Shown here piece by piece: positions 29,321 through 41,034 of a DNA stretch of 64,000 nt (position 1 is the first letter of the stretch; each line of letters starts with the position of its first letter). The position numbers and the translations under genes were made by a program. Origin of the DNA: Oegoconia quadripuncta (taxonomy: Eukaryota > Arthropoda > Insecta > Lepidoptera > Autostichidae). The notes under the pieces are model-generated. The model did not search any database, had not been told where the DNA came from, and saw only the letters and a list, made by a program, of their open reading frames with translations. Location: positions 7,658,815-7,722,814 of the forward strand of contig OX438742.1 of assembly GCA_949316235.1 (NCBI GenBank). Reading direction: 5' to 3'.

Positions 29321-32229
29321 TGGAATCAACCCTGCTTTGAAAAATCACTATCATAGAGTAACTGAACTCTACGTTCAACAGGAAAATAATAACGCCATCT
29401 GAACAGCGAGTAAATATTTTAAATTGGTCTGACACTTCAAAATTTATTTTGTTTAAAACGGCAAATATTTTATATGTTGAACCGAAGGATGCAAACAAAC
29501 ATATAAACGCGTTGTAACAATCTCACCTACTGGTTAGCGACGAAGGAGATGTGCTCGTTTTGCCAGGAAATGCCAATTCACTTTACATTTGAAGGACCTA
29601 ACATTGTAAGACAGGACAAACTGATTCCGTTCCGTGTGAATTCTCAATTCCATCATGTCATCAAATTTATTTTAAAGCGTGGTTTATTTCTGTTGTGGCG
29701 TGTAAATGTATTCTTCAATGTTTGCAAACCCAAAATTATCACATATTGAATTTCAACATGCTTTTATTGTACACTACATCGCTTCATTGTTGTCGATATT
29801 TAGTCGTGTCGGCGTTCAGTTTTGCCGGAGTACTGTCCGGTCAAAGTTCAACTTCCGAACTTCTAGTCGAATTAATATTCATTGTTCTATCGTCTTTGTC
29901 GAAGTTCTGTTTTTCGAAGTATAGTGTTTGTCGAGGCTCGGTCTTAGACTTGTTGTGGAGAAGAAGCGCGTAACCCCATCCTTAGATACGCACTTAATAA
30001 GTCGGCGAATAGGTGGGGTACTTCATTCTGCTGTAAATTTATGAAAGTACGAGAATGTTTGGACAGAGAAATTCTATTAATGACTTTGAAAAGAGAAGTT
30101 TGTTATTTTTTATGAAGTAGGTACTTAATTCACACAATGTTGGCACTAGTCTGATACAAATCTACTTATTTGCACTGGGTCCGCGTAGTTCCCATCTCCC
30201 AGTGACAGGATGCTGTGCCCCAACAGTGAGGACGTGTAAAGATGATGAGGATAAAGTTCATAATTCATTACAGTATGCGTTGGTCCAATCGATGGGTATC
30301 ACAATCGTTTGGCTCTAATTCTCCACTGAAACTCCAGACTAATTCCCACGTTAATGTTTTTAAGTCCAAAGAGTCGACTTTACTTTGAGATGCGGCAGCA
30401 GTGACAGAGACCATATTTTACCTGACCACCTTCCGTCAAGTAATCTACACGCTCGTTTGTTTGTCATACTTTGCCATTAAAACCTAAAGCAATAAATATT
30501 ACCTATTGTAATGGATGTTATTATAATTTATAAGTTACGTGTAATATTCGTCATAGTTCACGGAGTATTATATACTATATTGCGCGAACGGAGGCGGAAA
30601 CTGCGATAGCCCTAGCCGATAACTCTGACCCCGTCCTTGGGACTAAGATTATGCCAACGGTGGTCGTGTCCTCGGTTATTCGAGGAATTTTTTTATCAAA
30701 CTAATTTATAACTGCATTATTCCCTTCAATATGTTGCACACAAAATTATATGTAAAGATATCGACGCCATATTAAAATGCGTTCATAAATAGAATTTGTG
30801 TTTTTAAATTCTTTGTTATTTCAAAATTTACTATGTCGATGTTGTAACACTGAAAATTACTTTCTCAAAACCATTTTACTTATATCTTCAGTTTGCATTG
30901 TTCTTGTAAAAACAACTCGAGAAACAAATTAGAAAGAAGTCTTGGTAACGTCGCTGCTAGGTATAAAAGTAATAAAATACCTACAGTGCTGGTCTAGAGA
31001 GTTTCTTAAGGTCGATGCCGTCGACGAAATTAGGGAAACTTTAAATCTCTTTGTAAGCATTTCCCATTTTTCTAGTCATACGACGTTTCATATAATCGAT
31101 ATCATAGATATCGATTTTATGGCAAGTAATTTGCCAGGTCGACATTTGCGTAAATTTTTAAACGGTTTCGGCGACAGCCTGCGGGTTGTTTTCCCGTCGG
31201 GATATGTGTTGGTTTTCAATTTAGTTGGTAGATCAGTGTTCGCCTGTTTCTTATCAAAACTAAGATAAAACATCAGAGTTATGTCTAAAGTGTTTGAGAT
31301 AAGATAGCCGATTCATTTGCTAAAGTTTTTGGTTGAGTAACTTATTCACCTTTGAACTCATCTTCGCTTAGTTGCAATGAGGTAAAGCACTAAATCATTG
31401 GTATATTAATAATACAAATACAAATAATGATTTCTTTGCTATTGAATAGGGTACATTATAAGATGTTTCAGTACTGGTTCTATCGCCTATTCAGCCACTC
31501 TTAGCAGCATGCAAATATCTATAAATCTTAAAACTATTACAGTACCTAATAATAATAATTTTTTTGGATACTAAATTCATTTACATAATTCAAGTTGATA
31601 ACATTAATTACTGTTAAACTCATAATATCAAATACATTACATAATTCACGTCAGTTACATTCATTAGTATTAAATACATTAGATAATTTAAATTTCTACC
31701 TTATGATCCAAAAATTCTTGAATTGAATAGAATGTGTATTGAAAATGTGGTGTATATTTTTTTGATTAGTTCTAGAAAACTTTAATTGATCTATTTTTTT
31801 GAAGTAGTTAAGTATACGTTTAATTTAAATGTAGCGTGTCATTGCTTTGTTGTATGTAGGTATGTAGTTTCTACACACTGAAAACATACTATCAGTAAAG
31901 TAATACTAACTATTACTTCACTGATAGTATTTTTTCAGTTCCGTTTTCATAAACATTAATTAATATATTGAATTGCGCTTTACCTCTCCTTTAGCATTTC
32001 GTTCCTGTCTTGACTTTACCGTCTTAAAGAGGTTCTTGGAAAGATGCTTCATGTTCAGGCGTTTATCTTGCTAAGCAGACACCCTGTTGCCGTGAAATAA
32101 AAAGAACGTTGCATTTCTAATTTCTTGCAGTATTTTTTTTTTAATGGGAGCACTACAAGACTTTTAAGATCATAGTGCATAACATACCAAGTGTTGCCAC
32201 ATTTGGATTTTAAACGACATACCATGTGT
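29321..32229. other. Intron DNA, mostly non-repetitive
   Basis: The only recognisable repeat is a family C SINE 3' scrap near 31295-31400. ORFs at 29549, 29695 and 30942 (108 residues) show no known domain, no flanking gene structure and no start context worth calling. 29800-29950 is open in two frames and rich in TTCGAAGTTC-like text. A run with 'AAACATACTATCAGTAAAGT' and its mirror 'ACTTCACTGATAGTATTTTT' (31883-31935) is a short foldback. Confidence 0.4.
31883..31935. repeat. Short foldback
   Basis: 'AACATACTATCAGTAAAGTA' is mirrored by 'ATTACTTCACTGATAGTATT' around a short centre, with one extra base in the right arm. Confidence 0.6.
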
Positions 32230-32494
32230 TTTTTTTTATGCACAACGCGTTGGTACTTGACCTCAATCACATCTGATGTTAAGTGAAGATGAGGTAGAAG
32301 GCACACAACAATGCTATTAACATTGCTGCTTGGCCGCAGATTTAGATAAGATGGTGGTAGCTAGCCACGCGGACATATAAAATGTCCTACCACCAACCAA
32401 ACCGAGTACTTAAACATGTACCCCGCTGGGGATCGAACCCGCGACCTCCGAATCTTAAACCCAATGTTGTTTACATTGAGTCACGGAGGCGGTT
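32230..32494 (-). mobile_element. tRNA-derived SINE, family C
   Basis: In reverse complement it shows 'CCGCCTCCGTGACTCAATGT', B box GGTTCGATCCCC and the A tail. A stretch around the 'CCCAAATGTGTTGGGG' section is deleted relative to the copy at 1783. Confidence 0.75.
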
Positions 32495-33059
32495 ATGTCG
32501 TAATAATTCACCTTTGTAGGTATTTTATTGATATCTGTTGGTTAGTTCTAGACACACTTAATATCTAAGATAACTTCTAATGGCCTAGTTGGGGGGGTCA
32601 AGCGGATCGCGCGGGTCTATAGGTCAACTTATAATAACTATTATGTTTAGATCGAGAGAACGGGACGTAAAGCGTTGGTAATTAAGTCATTTTCTAATAA
32701 AGCTATGTTTCTAGCGAGTAACAAATAGGCATGGTATGGCATGTCGTTAAAATAGCTTAGTAACCTGAATAGGCTGCCTAATCACAGCCATCGTGGCTGA
32801 GTTGTAACACGACCCACGGTTATAACATCCCTATTTTAGTTGCCGTTTGAACCAAGACTAAAACGAACTCGTAAGGTTTTGAGTCTGTCTTTTGGTGATT
32901 GGAACACGTCTGCTCGGGTCATGTTAAACGGGTCATCTTTTTGACCACTGGATTGGTGTAGTGCAATGGGTATACCTTCAAAATTAACTCGTGCGAATCT
33001 TGCTAGGGGTAATTGTTTGAGTAATGTATACGAACATTTGTACCCGAGTCGTGTATTTT

Positions 33060-33570
33060 TATCTAATATTATAAATGCGAACGTTTGGATGTATGTTTGT
33101 TTGATGGTCAATCACGGCGACACGGATGAACGGATTTGGATAAAATTTGGTATATTATAGTATATACCCTGGATTAAGACGTCGGATATTTTTTATTGCG
33201 ATGAAGTTAGTTGTTACCGTGGGATAAACAAATTGAACATATCCGCGATAAACGACCTGTTTGGTGTAGGGGTTAGCAACTCTGACCACTATACCAACAG
33301 GTCGCGGGTTCGAATCCCGCTAGGGCCATGTTTGTGTGATGAATACGGACATGTGTACCGGAGTTATGGATGTTTTCATTTATAATAAGTACATATTTAT
33401 TTACAAAAAAATGTATTTATGTAGTATATCAATTATCTGGTATCCACAACACAAGCTTATAGTTGCTTAGTGTGGAACTAGATGGCGCTGTGTATGTGCA
33501 AAGATATTTATTTATTTATTATTACAAAGTTATTCCATGCAGGCGAAGCCGCGGGCGGACAGCTAGTATG
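33060..33570 (+). mobile_element. lep1/Helitron-like element hosting a SINE
   Basis: The left end 'CTAATATTATAAATGCGAAC', 'CAATCACGGCGACACGGATG' and 'GTGGGATAAACAAATTG'; the right end 'GCAGGCGAAGCCGCGGGCGG' then ACAGCTAGTAT. The termini fit the lepidopteran family ending in CTAGT. It is interrupted by the family B SINE at 33252-33525. Confidence 0.6.
33252..33525 (+). mobile_element. tRNA-derived SINE, family B, nested
   Basis: The head 'CTGTTTGGTGTAGGGGTTAG', B box GGTTCGAATCCCGC and the full body to 'GAACTAGATGGCGCTGTGTA' are present. Confidence 0.8.
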
Positions 33571-33577
33571 AAATACT

Positions 33578-33660
33578 TTGTTTATCCCTTATCTAGTATC
33601 TATAGTTTGGGGTTCACTTAGTTTGGGACTTGATAAGGCATAAGACTCCAAATTATTTAA
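33578..33660 (+). mobile_element. Family A SINE, 3' tail scrap
   Basis: 'CCCTTATCTAGTATCTATAG' and 'CTTAGTTTGGGACTTGATAA' match the 3' end of family A. Confidence 0.5.
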
Positions 33661-34231
33661 TTATTAAATGCAATGCACAACTAATAAAAATCACTCTCGT
33701 GTAAGTCCATGAAAAATAATATTCTGGTGAGCTGTGGGTAAATGCGGCCATTATTTGGACGCCCACAACCGCTAGGTGGATACATAGCAGATTGCGAAAA
33801 CGGTGGAGAGACGAGCTCGCTTGATTCGCAAAGGACTAGAAGCTGACGAGGGAGGCTGTTGTCTCGCAGTCAGTAAAAGCTTGTAATAAAAATAAATAAT
33901 AAAATATTCCGGTAATTTCACATTGTTGCCTGTGTTATAAAATACTGAATATTAATCCTATGAATTATTAATCATCCCATTATTTCAGTCTGCGGCTTTT
34001 AACGTCGGTTTCGTATTTTATTGAAAATAACATAAATGTTTCACTCTAAAAGTACTGCATCGAATAAATGGTCAGCTAAAGTAGAGATAGTATTTTCATT
34101 TTAAAGGGGTGAAGTCTTTGTTCTGAAAGCAGGATTACACACCTGAAAGAGGATAATATGAAATCAATGAATTCATTTGCCTGTTGAATTGTGACTATAT
34201 TAAATTTTCAATCGTTGAGAAATGTTCAATC

Positions 34232-34500
34232 CCAACTAACATTATAAATGCGAAAGTTTGTGTGTGTGTATGTCTGTATGTATGTATGTTTGTTACCTCT
34301 TCACGCCTATACTACTGGACGGATTTTGATGAAATTTGGTTGGTAGACAGATTAGGACCTGGATATAGGCAAATTTTTTTGCTGAACCGATTTTGATGAA
34401 ATCTTTTAATGAAAAATGAATAAGTTAACCCCCGACAAAAAAGACGGGTGTTATGTATTTGACGACGTTATGTGTGCGATTTGAGTGCGGTTTCTTTTAT
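34232..34500 (+). mobile_element. lep1-like element, diverged copy
   Basis: 'CTAACATTATAAATGCGAAAG', a GTGT/GTAT repeat, 'TCACGCCTATACTACTGGAC' and 'GATGAAATTTGGTTGG', then 'TAACCCCCGACAAAAAAGAC'. The last phrase also occurs at 38080. Confidence 0.5.
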
Positions 34501-34509
34501 ATGAAAGAT

Positions 34510-34752
34510 TAGCTTTCCGCCTGCGGCGTCGCCTGCATTCATTGACTTTATCGCGGAAATTTGTTTATCCCGCGCGAACTCACTTTATCGGGATGAAAAA
34601 TATCCTATGTTTCAATCCAGGGTATGTGTAGAACATATATACCAAATTTCATTCAAATCCGTTCATCCGTTTCGCCGTGATTGAGCAACAAACAAACAAC
34701 CAAATAAACAAACAAACAAACATCCAAACTTTCACATTTATAATATTAGACT
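34510..34752 (-). mobile_element. lep1-like element, inverted partner
   Basis: In reverse complement it runs 'CTAATATTATAAATGTGAAAG' through (GTTT)n and 'CAATCACGGCGAAACGGATG' to 'GTGGGATAAA'-like text and 'GACGCCGCAGGCGGAAAGCT'. It lies head-to-head with the copy at 34232. Confidence 0.55.
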
Positions 34753-35149
34753 AAACGAAGGGGCAGGTTTTTAGATATGTTAAATGTTAACACATTTCAA
34801 AGATATAACAGATTCTTAATTGCAAATAAACACAAAAGATACATTTGTCAGATACAAAGGTGATACAAAGGTGAGCTTATCTCTAAGAGAGATCTCTTCC
34901 AACCAACCCTATAAGCGGTTAGAGAGTTTATAACGGGGAATAAAAAGGGGCGTACAACGCAATGGTGATTTAGTAAAAAGTCTATAATAGGTACATAAAT
35001 AATTGTAAATAACTAAATATAACTACATGAATGTAATACTAAATAAACCTAAATAAAACATTTAATTAGATATATAATTAATATATTATATAAATATCAA
35101 TATAATATAGCTTTAACACAGGTCATAATAGTCTTTCGGGGATGTCTAA

Positions 35150-35342
35150 ATTTTCAATTAAGAATAAGAACCGTTTATTTGACCCATTTGGCGTCAAACC
35201 CATACATGAATAAAGGTTGTATAGTAGAAATCGCTTAATAGTGATAAGACCGCCTGGTTGTACAATTTTTTTTGAAGCAATATTTATGAAGTGTATTGTA
35301 AAATTTTTGTGCAATAAAGTGTACTTGATTGATTGATTAAAT
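35150..35342 (+). mobile_element. LINE 3' UTR with (GATT)n tail
   Basis: 'AATAGTGATAAGACCGCCTG', 'TTGTGCAATAAAGTGTACTT' and GATTGATTGATT form a typical retroelement terminus. Confidence 0.6.
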
Positions 35343-35689
35343 CATTTTCCTGCTCTTATCCCACTCTAGGTGGGGTCGGCACAACATGTCATCCTCTTCC
35401 AGTCTCCTCTGTCAGCCGTCATCTCCGTACTCATCCCTTTTACACACTTATCATTCCTCACGCAGTCTACCCACACATTCTTTGGTCTTCCTCTACCTCT
35501 GTATCCCTCCACATTCATACTTAGCACTCGTCTTGTTACGTGCCTTTCATCCCTCCTCATAATGTGCCCAAACCATGCTAACCTATTACTCCTCAACTTT
35601 TCTGTTATTGGAGCCACTTTTAGACTTTTTCTGATATACTTATTCCTGATCTTATCCATCCTAGTCACACCACACATCCATCTTAGCAT
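35343..35689 (-). pseudogene. RTE-type reverse transcriptase C-terminal fragment
   Basis: On the minus strand one frame from 35689 reads MLRWMCGVTRMDKIRNKYIR, then RLAWFGHIMRRDERHVTRRV, GRGRPKNVWVDCVRND and CCADPTWSGIRAGK, then stops. This is the well-known end of RTE-clade LINE ORF2 in Lepidoptera. Only the last ~115 residues are present; endonuclease and polymerase parts are absent. The 15-bp sequence ATTGATTGATTAAAT lies on both sides, so the truncated copy appears to have inserted into the GATT tail of the LINE at 35150. The open frame suggests a fairly recent event. Confidence 0.8.
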
Positions 35690-35925
35690 TGATTGATTAA
35701 ATAAATGTGAAAATCAATGAACACAGTAATTGGAACTGGAGATAAAAGTAAACGGTCGTCGCATCGCAAAGTCCTCAACAACCACGTTGTTAGACGAAGC
35801 GTATGACATATGCTTTGTTGTCGCAGACCTAAGAGTGAAGGGTTCCAAGGCGACAACTCAACTCATTATTAATCTGTGCTTTAATTTATGTGCGTCAGTC
35901 ATGAAATTTAAACAGTTGAATTCAT

Positions 35926-36110
35926 AGCAAAACCAACGGTTGCGGGTTCGAATCCCGCGAGGGCTAGATGTTTGTGTGATGAATACGAACATTTATTCCT
36001 GAGTCTTGGATGTTTATATAAATATTTACGTATGTTTATCGGTTATCTAGTATCCATAGCACAAGCTTTGCTTAGTTTGGGACTAGATGATTTGGTGTAA
36101 GTGTATATAT
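35926..36110 (+). mobile_element. tRNA-derived SINE, family A, 5'-truncated
   Basis: It starts 'AGCAAAACCAACGGTTGCGG', has an intact B box GGTTCGAATCCCGC and the full 3' signature; the A-box region is missing. Confidence 0.7.
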
Positions 36111-37684
36111 ATAAAAAATAGTTCCAGTTCAAAGATACTTTATTTCTCATAAAGACAGCAGTCACTTACATGAGAAAAAGGATAATTAAATAATAGCAGG
36201 TAGCTAAATTAAATCATTCTTACTAGCACTACACAAAATCACTATCTGTTACCTAGTTATCACAATTTATATTAGTTTTTCGATTGCGTCTTTGGAAATA
36301 GGTTTTCGGATCCGTTTGTATTAGGTGTGAGACTTATCAATTAAGTAATTGAAAAATAAATAGGTATCGTTGTTATTTTAAAAATTCAGTCACTGGCCAT
36401 TTTGTTCCCGGCAAAGTAAAATGGGACGAACTCATCTTCATCTACTAAGGGGTAGGTTTAACAGTAGACAGCAAGATTTAGTGCTATTGATATGGTCAGG
36501 CAAACTAATTTATTTAGCGCTTCTAAAGATAAAACAGTGCCATCTCTTAGAATTCTTGAGAACTAATAGGACTGCTGAGAATAAACGGTCAAAACCACCG
36601 CACAAACAAAATTTTTATAGTCTATACTCACTTATAAATCGGTCACATAAAAGTGCAAAGAAAAAATTACGACATTGATTGATAATATGAGTTTTACGAG
36701 TAATACATTATGTTTGTTACCATACTCAATGGTTTTTTGGAATATAATATACATCAGCATTTGATACGATCAAATTTTAACAAAGTCGGTGTGAGATTGA
36801 GTTCCCATTGGTTCCAAACTCCCGTTTTAACACCAATGAAGTAGTTTATTATTGGCCATTTAATTGTTTGAATGACCCGGTCCATACGCAGTAATAGGTA
36901 TGTCTATGTGGGAGAGATTGATATCGTTCTTCTTGTCTATAGACTGTTGTTTACTCTTTGCGGAAGATTTAAAGTCAAATTTGTTTCAGTGATGGTGTTG
37001 AGGCCGTTTCGTAATAATATAAACACGGTAACAAATTATTTACAAAAAGTGCGGCCCTTGCGTGCATTGATTTTCGCGCGGTCCCTCAATTAAGCCACGT
37101 GATTGCTACAGGTAAATTAACTATTGGCGGTAAAACTCGCAGCTGCTATTTGAATGGTACTGACAAATGAATGACAAAAACGCTTGGTGTACTCCGCCCA
37201 GCTCCCAAAAATTATAAAATTATAGTTAACTATTTAAAATCCAGTAAACCCGACACAGCATAATTTGTATTTGGCGGACGCCATATTGATTTTTTGTTAC
37301 CGTTAAATACTGCCCTAACCTAACGATACCATGCACTTCGAAATCGGTTAAGCCGTTAGGCTACAGGATGCGCCAAAGGAACGGAAATACTTACATACAC
37401 ACACTCGAAAAACATACCCTCCTTTCTTTGGCAGTCGGGCAAAATCAACAATGGGAATGTTACCCTAGTATCATTTCCAATAGATTAAAATTGACATTCA
37501 ACAAATTATATCATGTATTTTACGTTGAAATGAATGGTTGAAGTTTGAACTGTAAGTTTCTCTATATCGTCCTGTACATATGGGTATATCGTCAACTTAA
37601 CTGGGCCAACACCTCATAGCAGAATAATCTATAACCTACCACACGGGCCCAGTGCCGAAAAACCCATTAAGCAAATTAAAAACC
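36111..37684. other. Intron DNA, nothing recognised
   Basis: ORFs at 36421 and 36872 have no domain. A repeat tail phrase near 37430 ('CTTTGGCAGTCGGGCAAAAT') resembles those at 2730 and 26440. Confidence 0.4.
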
Positions 37685-37850
37685 AGCTGTGAATAATAAA
37701 TAACGGATAAACATACATAAACATTTATATAAAACATCCATGACTCGAGGTTAAATGTTCATTACCACAAATATTTACCCCTAGCGGGATTTGAACCCGC
37801 AACCGTTGGTTTCGAAGGTCACTACCCACTACACAAAATGTCGTCTACAC
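37685..37850 (-). mobile_element. tRNA-derived SINE, family A, 3'-truncated
   Basis: In reverse complement: TTTTGTGTAGTGGGTAGTGA, B box GGTTCAAATCCCGC (one change) and body to 'TTTATGTATGTTTATCCGTT'. Confidence 0.65.
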
Positions 37851-38077
37851 ATCTTGTATAGATTTAAATATAAACATATAATTTAAAACAAAATAGATTC
37901 TCGAATATCGGTATGAATGTAATTCTTAAGTTAATACTTTGTAGCACTTACTATTGCCGTCGGCAAGTTGCCGTGAGTGGGAGAATTGAAAAAGAACTCC
38001 GTTGCGTTTGCTCTGAATGATAAATAAGGTTAAATTTTTAAATAGAGAATCTTTTTCACGACGTCGGTAGTTAGCTT

Positions 38078-38170
38078 TTAACCCCCGACGAAAAACGATG
38101 GGTATTATGTGTTTGACGGCGTTGTGTGTATGTGTGTGTCCAGTCTTCCAACTCAACCGTTTGGAAGTTA
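38078..38170 (+). mobile_element. Dispersed repeat beginning AACCCCCGACG
   Basis: 'TAACCCCCGACGAAAAACGA', 'GTATTATGTGTTTGACGGCG' and 'GTGTGTGTCCAGTC'; similar to 34424-34480 and 54690-54740. Confidence 0.45.
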
Positions 38171-38424
38171 TTTAACTTTTAACACAGTTAATGGTGTATT
38201 TCTACCATGAACTGATTGGACGCTAATATATCTCGGGCAAGAAGCAATTTTACAAAGTCAGAGTTACATTAAAATAATTCCCGATTGTAAATTTTTTAAG
38301 CAACTGCTTGTTCAAAAGGCAATTTTCCCCCGAAAAGAACAAGCAAGAAACTAGAAGGGCTGCTCTTTTAAAAACAGTATTTTATATAAGAAACAGGCAC
38401 AATAATATTTCATATTAAAGGACA

Positions 38425-38690
38425 ACCTGTTTGGTGTATCCATTAAAAACTTTGACGACTATACCAAAAGGTTGCGGATTAGAATCCCGCTAGCGGCATA
38501 TGTTTGTGTGATGAATACGGACATGTGTACCCGCGTTATGGATGTTTTCATTTATAATAAGAGTTTATTTACAAAAAAATGTATTTATGTAGTGTATCAA
38601 CCAAGTCGTATCCACAACACAAGCCTATAGTAACTAGATGGCATTGTGTGTATCTCCAAGGATATTTATTTATTATTTATTTATTTCGAG
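38425..38690 (+). mobile_element. tRNA-derived SINE, family B
   Basis: 'GACAACCTGTTTGGTGTATC', a mutated B box (GGATTAGAATCCCGC), 'TGTTTGTGTGATGAATACGG' and 'AACTAGATGGCATTGTGTGT'. The phrase TTGCTTACTGTGG is deleted. Confidence 0.7.
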
Positions 38691-38919
38691 GGTTTTCTAT
38701 TTAAGATTACACCCGGAAATATGTTCTTAGCCATTTGAAGGAAATAAGAAAATATTTTAGCTAAAACACACATACACACAACCGCACACACACATCAACA
38801 CTATCATTTTGTTCAAACAATGTTGTTAGATGGTTTTAGAATTTTCAATGTATAATTTCCACTCGTATTATAATTACGAAAGATTGGACTTTTTGATGTT
38901 TATGGCCAATTTTTTCCTT

Positions 38920-39500
38920 CAATGATTATTTAGGCGATAAGGAGGTCGGGTGTTAGCTTAGAATTCAGCTAACACCAGACCTTTTTTTTATGCATAACGG
39001 GTTAGTACTTGCCCTCAATCACACCTGATGTTAAATGAAGATGAGGTCGAAGGTGGAAGCGTACTGACCCGGACACCCCAACATATTTGGGGGACTCGCT
39101 ATCTTATCTCTGACAACCGGAACACAACAATGCTATTAACATTGTTGCTTGGCGGGAGATTTAGATAAGATGGTGGTAGCTAGCCAGGCGGACATTTAAA
39201 ATGCTCTACCACCAACCACACCGAGTACTTAAACATGTACCCCGCTGGGGATCGAACCCGCGACCACCGATTCGTAAACCCAATGTTGTTTAGATTGACC
39301 CACGGAGGCGGTAAACCTCTTTATCACCTAAATAATCATCTATCCTTTAATAAACCTTTTTACACAGAGTTTCTTTAATGTGACGTTTAAATTTCTGTTC
39401 TGTTAAACTCAATACATGTTCTGGTATTTTATTGTAAAAGAGTATGCTGTGTTCCACAAAAGATGTGCTAACATTGCTAAGTCTAAATTGTGGAATTTGA
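38920..39500. mobile_element. Inverted LINE remnants hosting a SINE
   Basis: On +, 'GATTATTTAGGCGATAAGGA' and 'GGTCGGGTGTTAGCT' (38924-38957) abut the mirror 'AGCTAACACCAGACC' (38967-38981), which continues after the SINE as 'TTATCACCTAAATAATCATC' and on into a decayed LINE to about 39500. Confidence 0.55.
38982..39312 (-). mobile_element. tRNA-derived SINE, family C, full length, nested
   Basis: In reverse complement it is a complete copy from 'ACCGCCTCCGTGGGTCAATC' to the A tail, inserted in the minus LINE remnant (AGCTAACACCAGACC | SINE | TTATCACCTAAATAATC). Confidence 0.8.
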
Positions 39501-39804
39501 ATTTTATTTTCTAGTATTCAAATTATAATTATAATTTGATGAATGATTATCTTAAAGTGTATTTTCAGTCCCAACTCAAACGGATACTCCACAAGATCAT
39601 TTTCATAGTGGGACAGTTTTAGGGTTCCGTATTCAACAAGGAACCTTTACTGTTTCGTCATGTCCATCTGTCTGTATTATGCCGACAAAATGGTAAAATA
39701 AAATTTTGAAATTTTTTTTTTGGGTAAGTCCTCCTACACTTAAAGTGAGGGTGATTTTTTTTCACTTTTGTACTTCATGTGGAATGTCGTTCGATCTTCT
39801 TCAA

Positions 39805-39935
39805 TTTAAGAGCTATGCTCTTGTCGGTGGAGTAACGACCATGTCTCTCTACTTTCCGCCCTCGTTTTAACCTCTTGGTACGACACGACATTCACCTTCT
39901 CTTTCACTTGGTCAAAGTAATTACGCCTAATTAAT
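39805..39935 (-). mobile_element. LINE ORF2 scrap
   Basis: 'TTAAGAGCTATGCTCTTGTC' and 'GGTACGACACGACATTCACC' match 46645-46745; both read as the reverse complement of an endonuclease/RT-type LINE C-terminal region. Confidence 0.5.
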
Positions 39936-40272
39936 TGTATTTTAGGTCATCTTTAGGTTATCTTGAACAGTTTTTCGATTCGGGGATCCGTTTGCGAAAT
40001 ATTAAGCTTTAAAGTATCTACAAATTTTTGTTTAGAATCAAGTGTTTGTGACCACAAACCATTTTTTTATAATGCAGTATAATCTGGACAAAAACATTAA
40101 CCTCCCTTCTGGCGCAGTCGCGTAAAAAGACGAATCAATTGATACCGATTAGTTAAAATCGATTAGGTGTAGGAAGGAACATCCTCACTTAAATACACTG
40201 TTAAAATCCCAAACCCTCTTTCAGGACATCGTAGTAGGAGAAAGACAATTAAAATAAACAATACCATTTCAG

Positions 40273-40589
40273 CAACAGAGTGAGCGGTACCTATCTACGG
40301 CGTACGAACCGGGCGGTCTCTCTCCCGTCGCGCCCGTGACTTCACCCGGCTCCCCACGCGACTGCACTTCGTGCCGCAAACGGGAACCCCCGGACGAGCC
40401 CACGCCGCCAGCTGACGAAACGTGTGCCGGCTGCGGCATCAGGGTCACCGACCGCTTCTACCTGCTCGCGTTAGAGCGCCGCTGGCACACCCCTTGCCTC
40501 CGCTGCTGCGAGTGCAAGATGCCCCTCGACTCTGAGCAGCGATGCTACGCTAGAGATAGCAATATATTCTGCAAGAATGACTATTTCAG
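40273..40589 (+). CDS. ap: Apterous LIM-homeodomain factor, exon 2 with LIM domain 1
   Basis: The acceptor ACCATTTCAG opens 105 codons plus 2 bases and ends at donor AG|GTTAGT. The exon begins QQSERYL, passes through a Pro/Ser-rich linker with a CTSC pair, and contains a complete LIM zinc-binding domain. The pattern is C-x2-C-x17-H-x2-C-x2-C-x2-C-x18-C-x2-D, so all eight zinc ligands are present: CAGC, HTPC, RCCEC and CKND. The text RVTDRFYLLALERRWH, CECKMPLDSE and NIFCKNDYFR is that of the Apterous/LHX2/LHX9 group rather than Arrowhead, Lim1 or Islet. The N-terminal linker is short compared with Drosophila. LIM2 and the homeodomain must lie past the window edge. Codon use is GC-rich, unlike the AT-rich surroundings, as expected for a conserved exon. 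Confidence 0.9.
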
Positions 40590-41034
40590 GTTAGTGTCTT
40601 TTGTCATATTTAAAATTAAACCTGACAAGTGACAATCACTAGCAATAATGGAAAATCATTTTTTTTGTGGTATGTGTGCTGTTCATACAAATGAGACACT
40701 AGTATATAAAACCTCGAACTGCTCACGCCAATGTATTTGATTACTACTGCCCACAACATTTCCATTTCCAATGAAATTTCTATGCTTTCTCTAGGGTTTT
40801 TAAATAGACATAGGGGGTTTCACTTCCACATTCTCCAAGGTTACTTGTTGCTAGCTAGTATGTGTTATGGAGCATCATCCTCTATGGGCGGGGGGACGAT
40901 GCAGGATGTGCGTCGCGTCGTTTACTGCAGAGGCATACAATGGCATTGATATTCCTCTACAAAGCCTACTGAATCACCATCATAGAGACAGGAGTTTCAA
41001 ATATGACACGTCCTCTTTGATTCGTCTGTTTTTT

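Larger units (their letters stand above)
24197..40272 (+). other. ap: Intron 1 of apterous (about 16.1 kb)
   Basis: A long first intron between GTATGT and TTTCAG, largely built of SINEs, LINE remnants and TIR elements listed separately. It is spared of full-length elements between about 24200 and 26190 and again between about 29500 and 32200, where regulatory DNA could lie. Confidence 0.75.

Noticed and set aside
30942..31268. 108-residue ORF on + strand
   Set aside because: No domain, no splice context and the opposite strand is equally open; treated as chance or decayed retroelement.
35370..35696. 108-residue + strand ORF
   Set aside because: It is the antisense shadow of the minus-strand RTE fragment.
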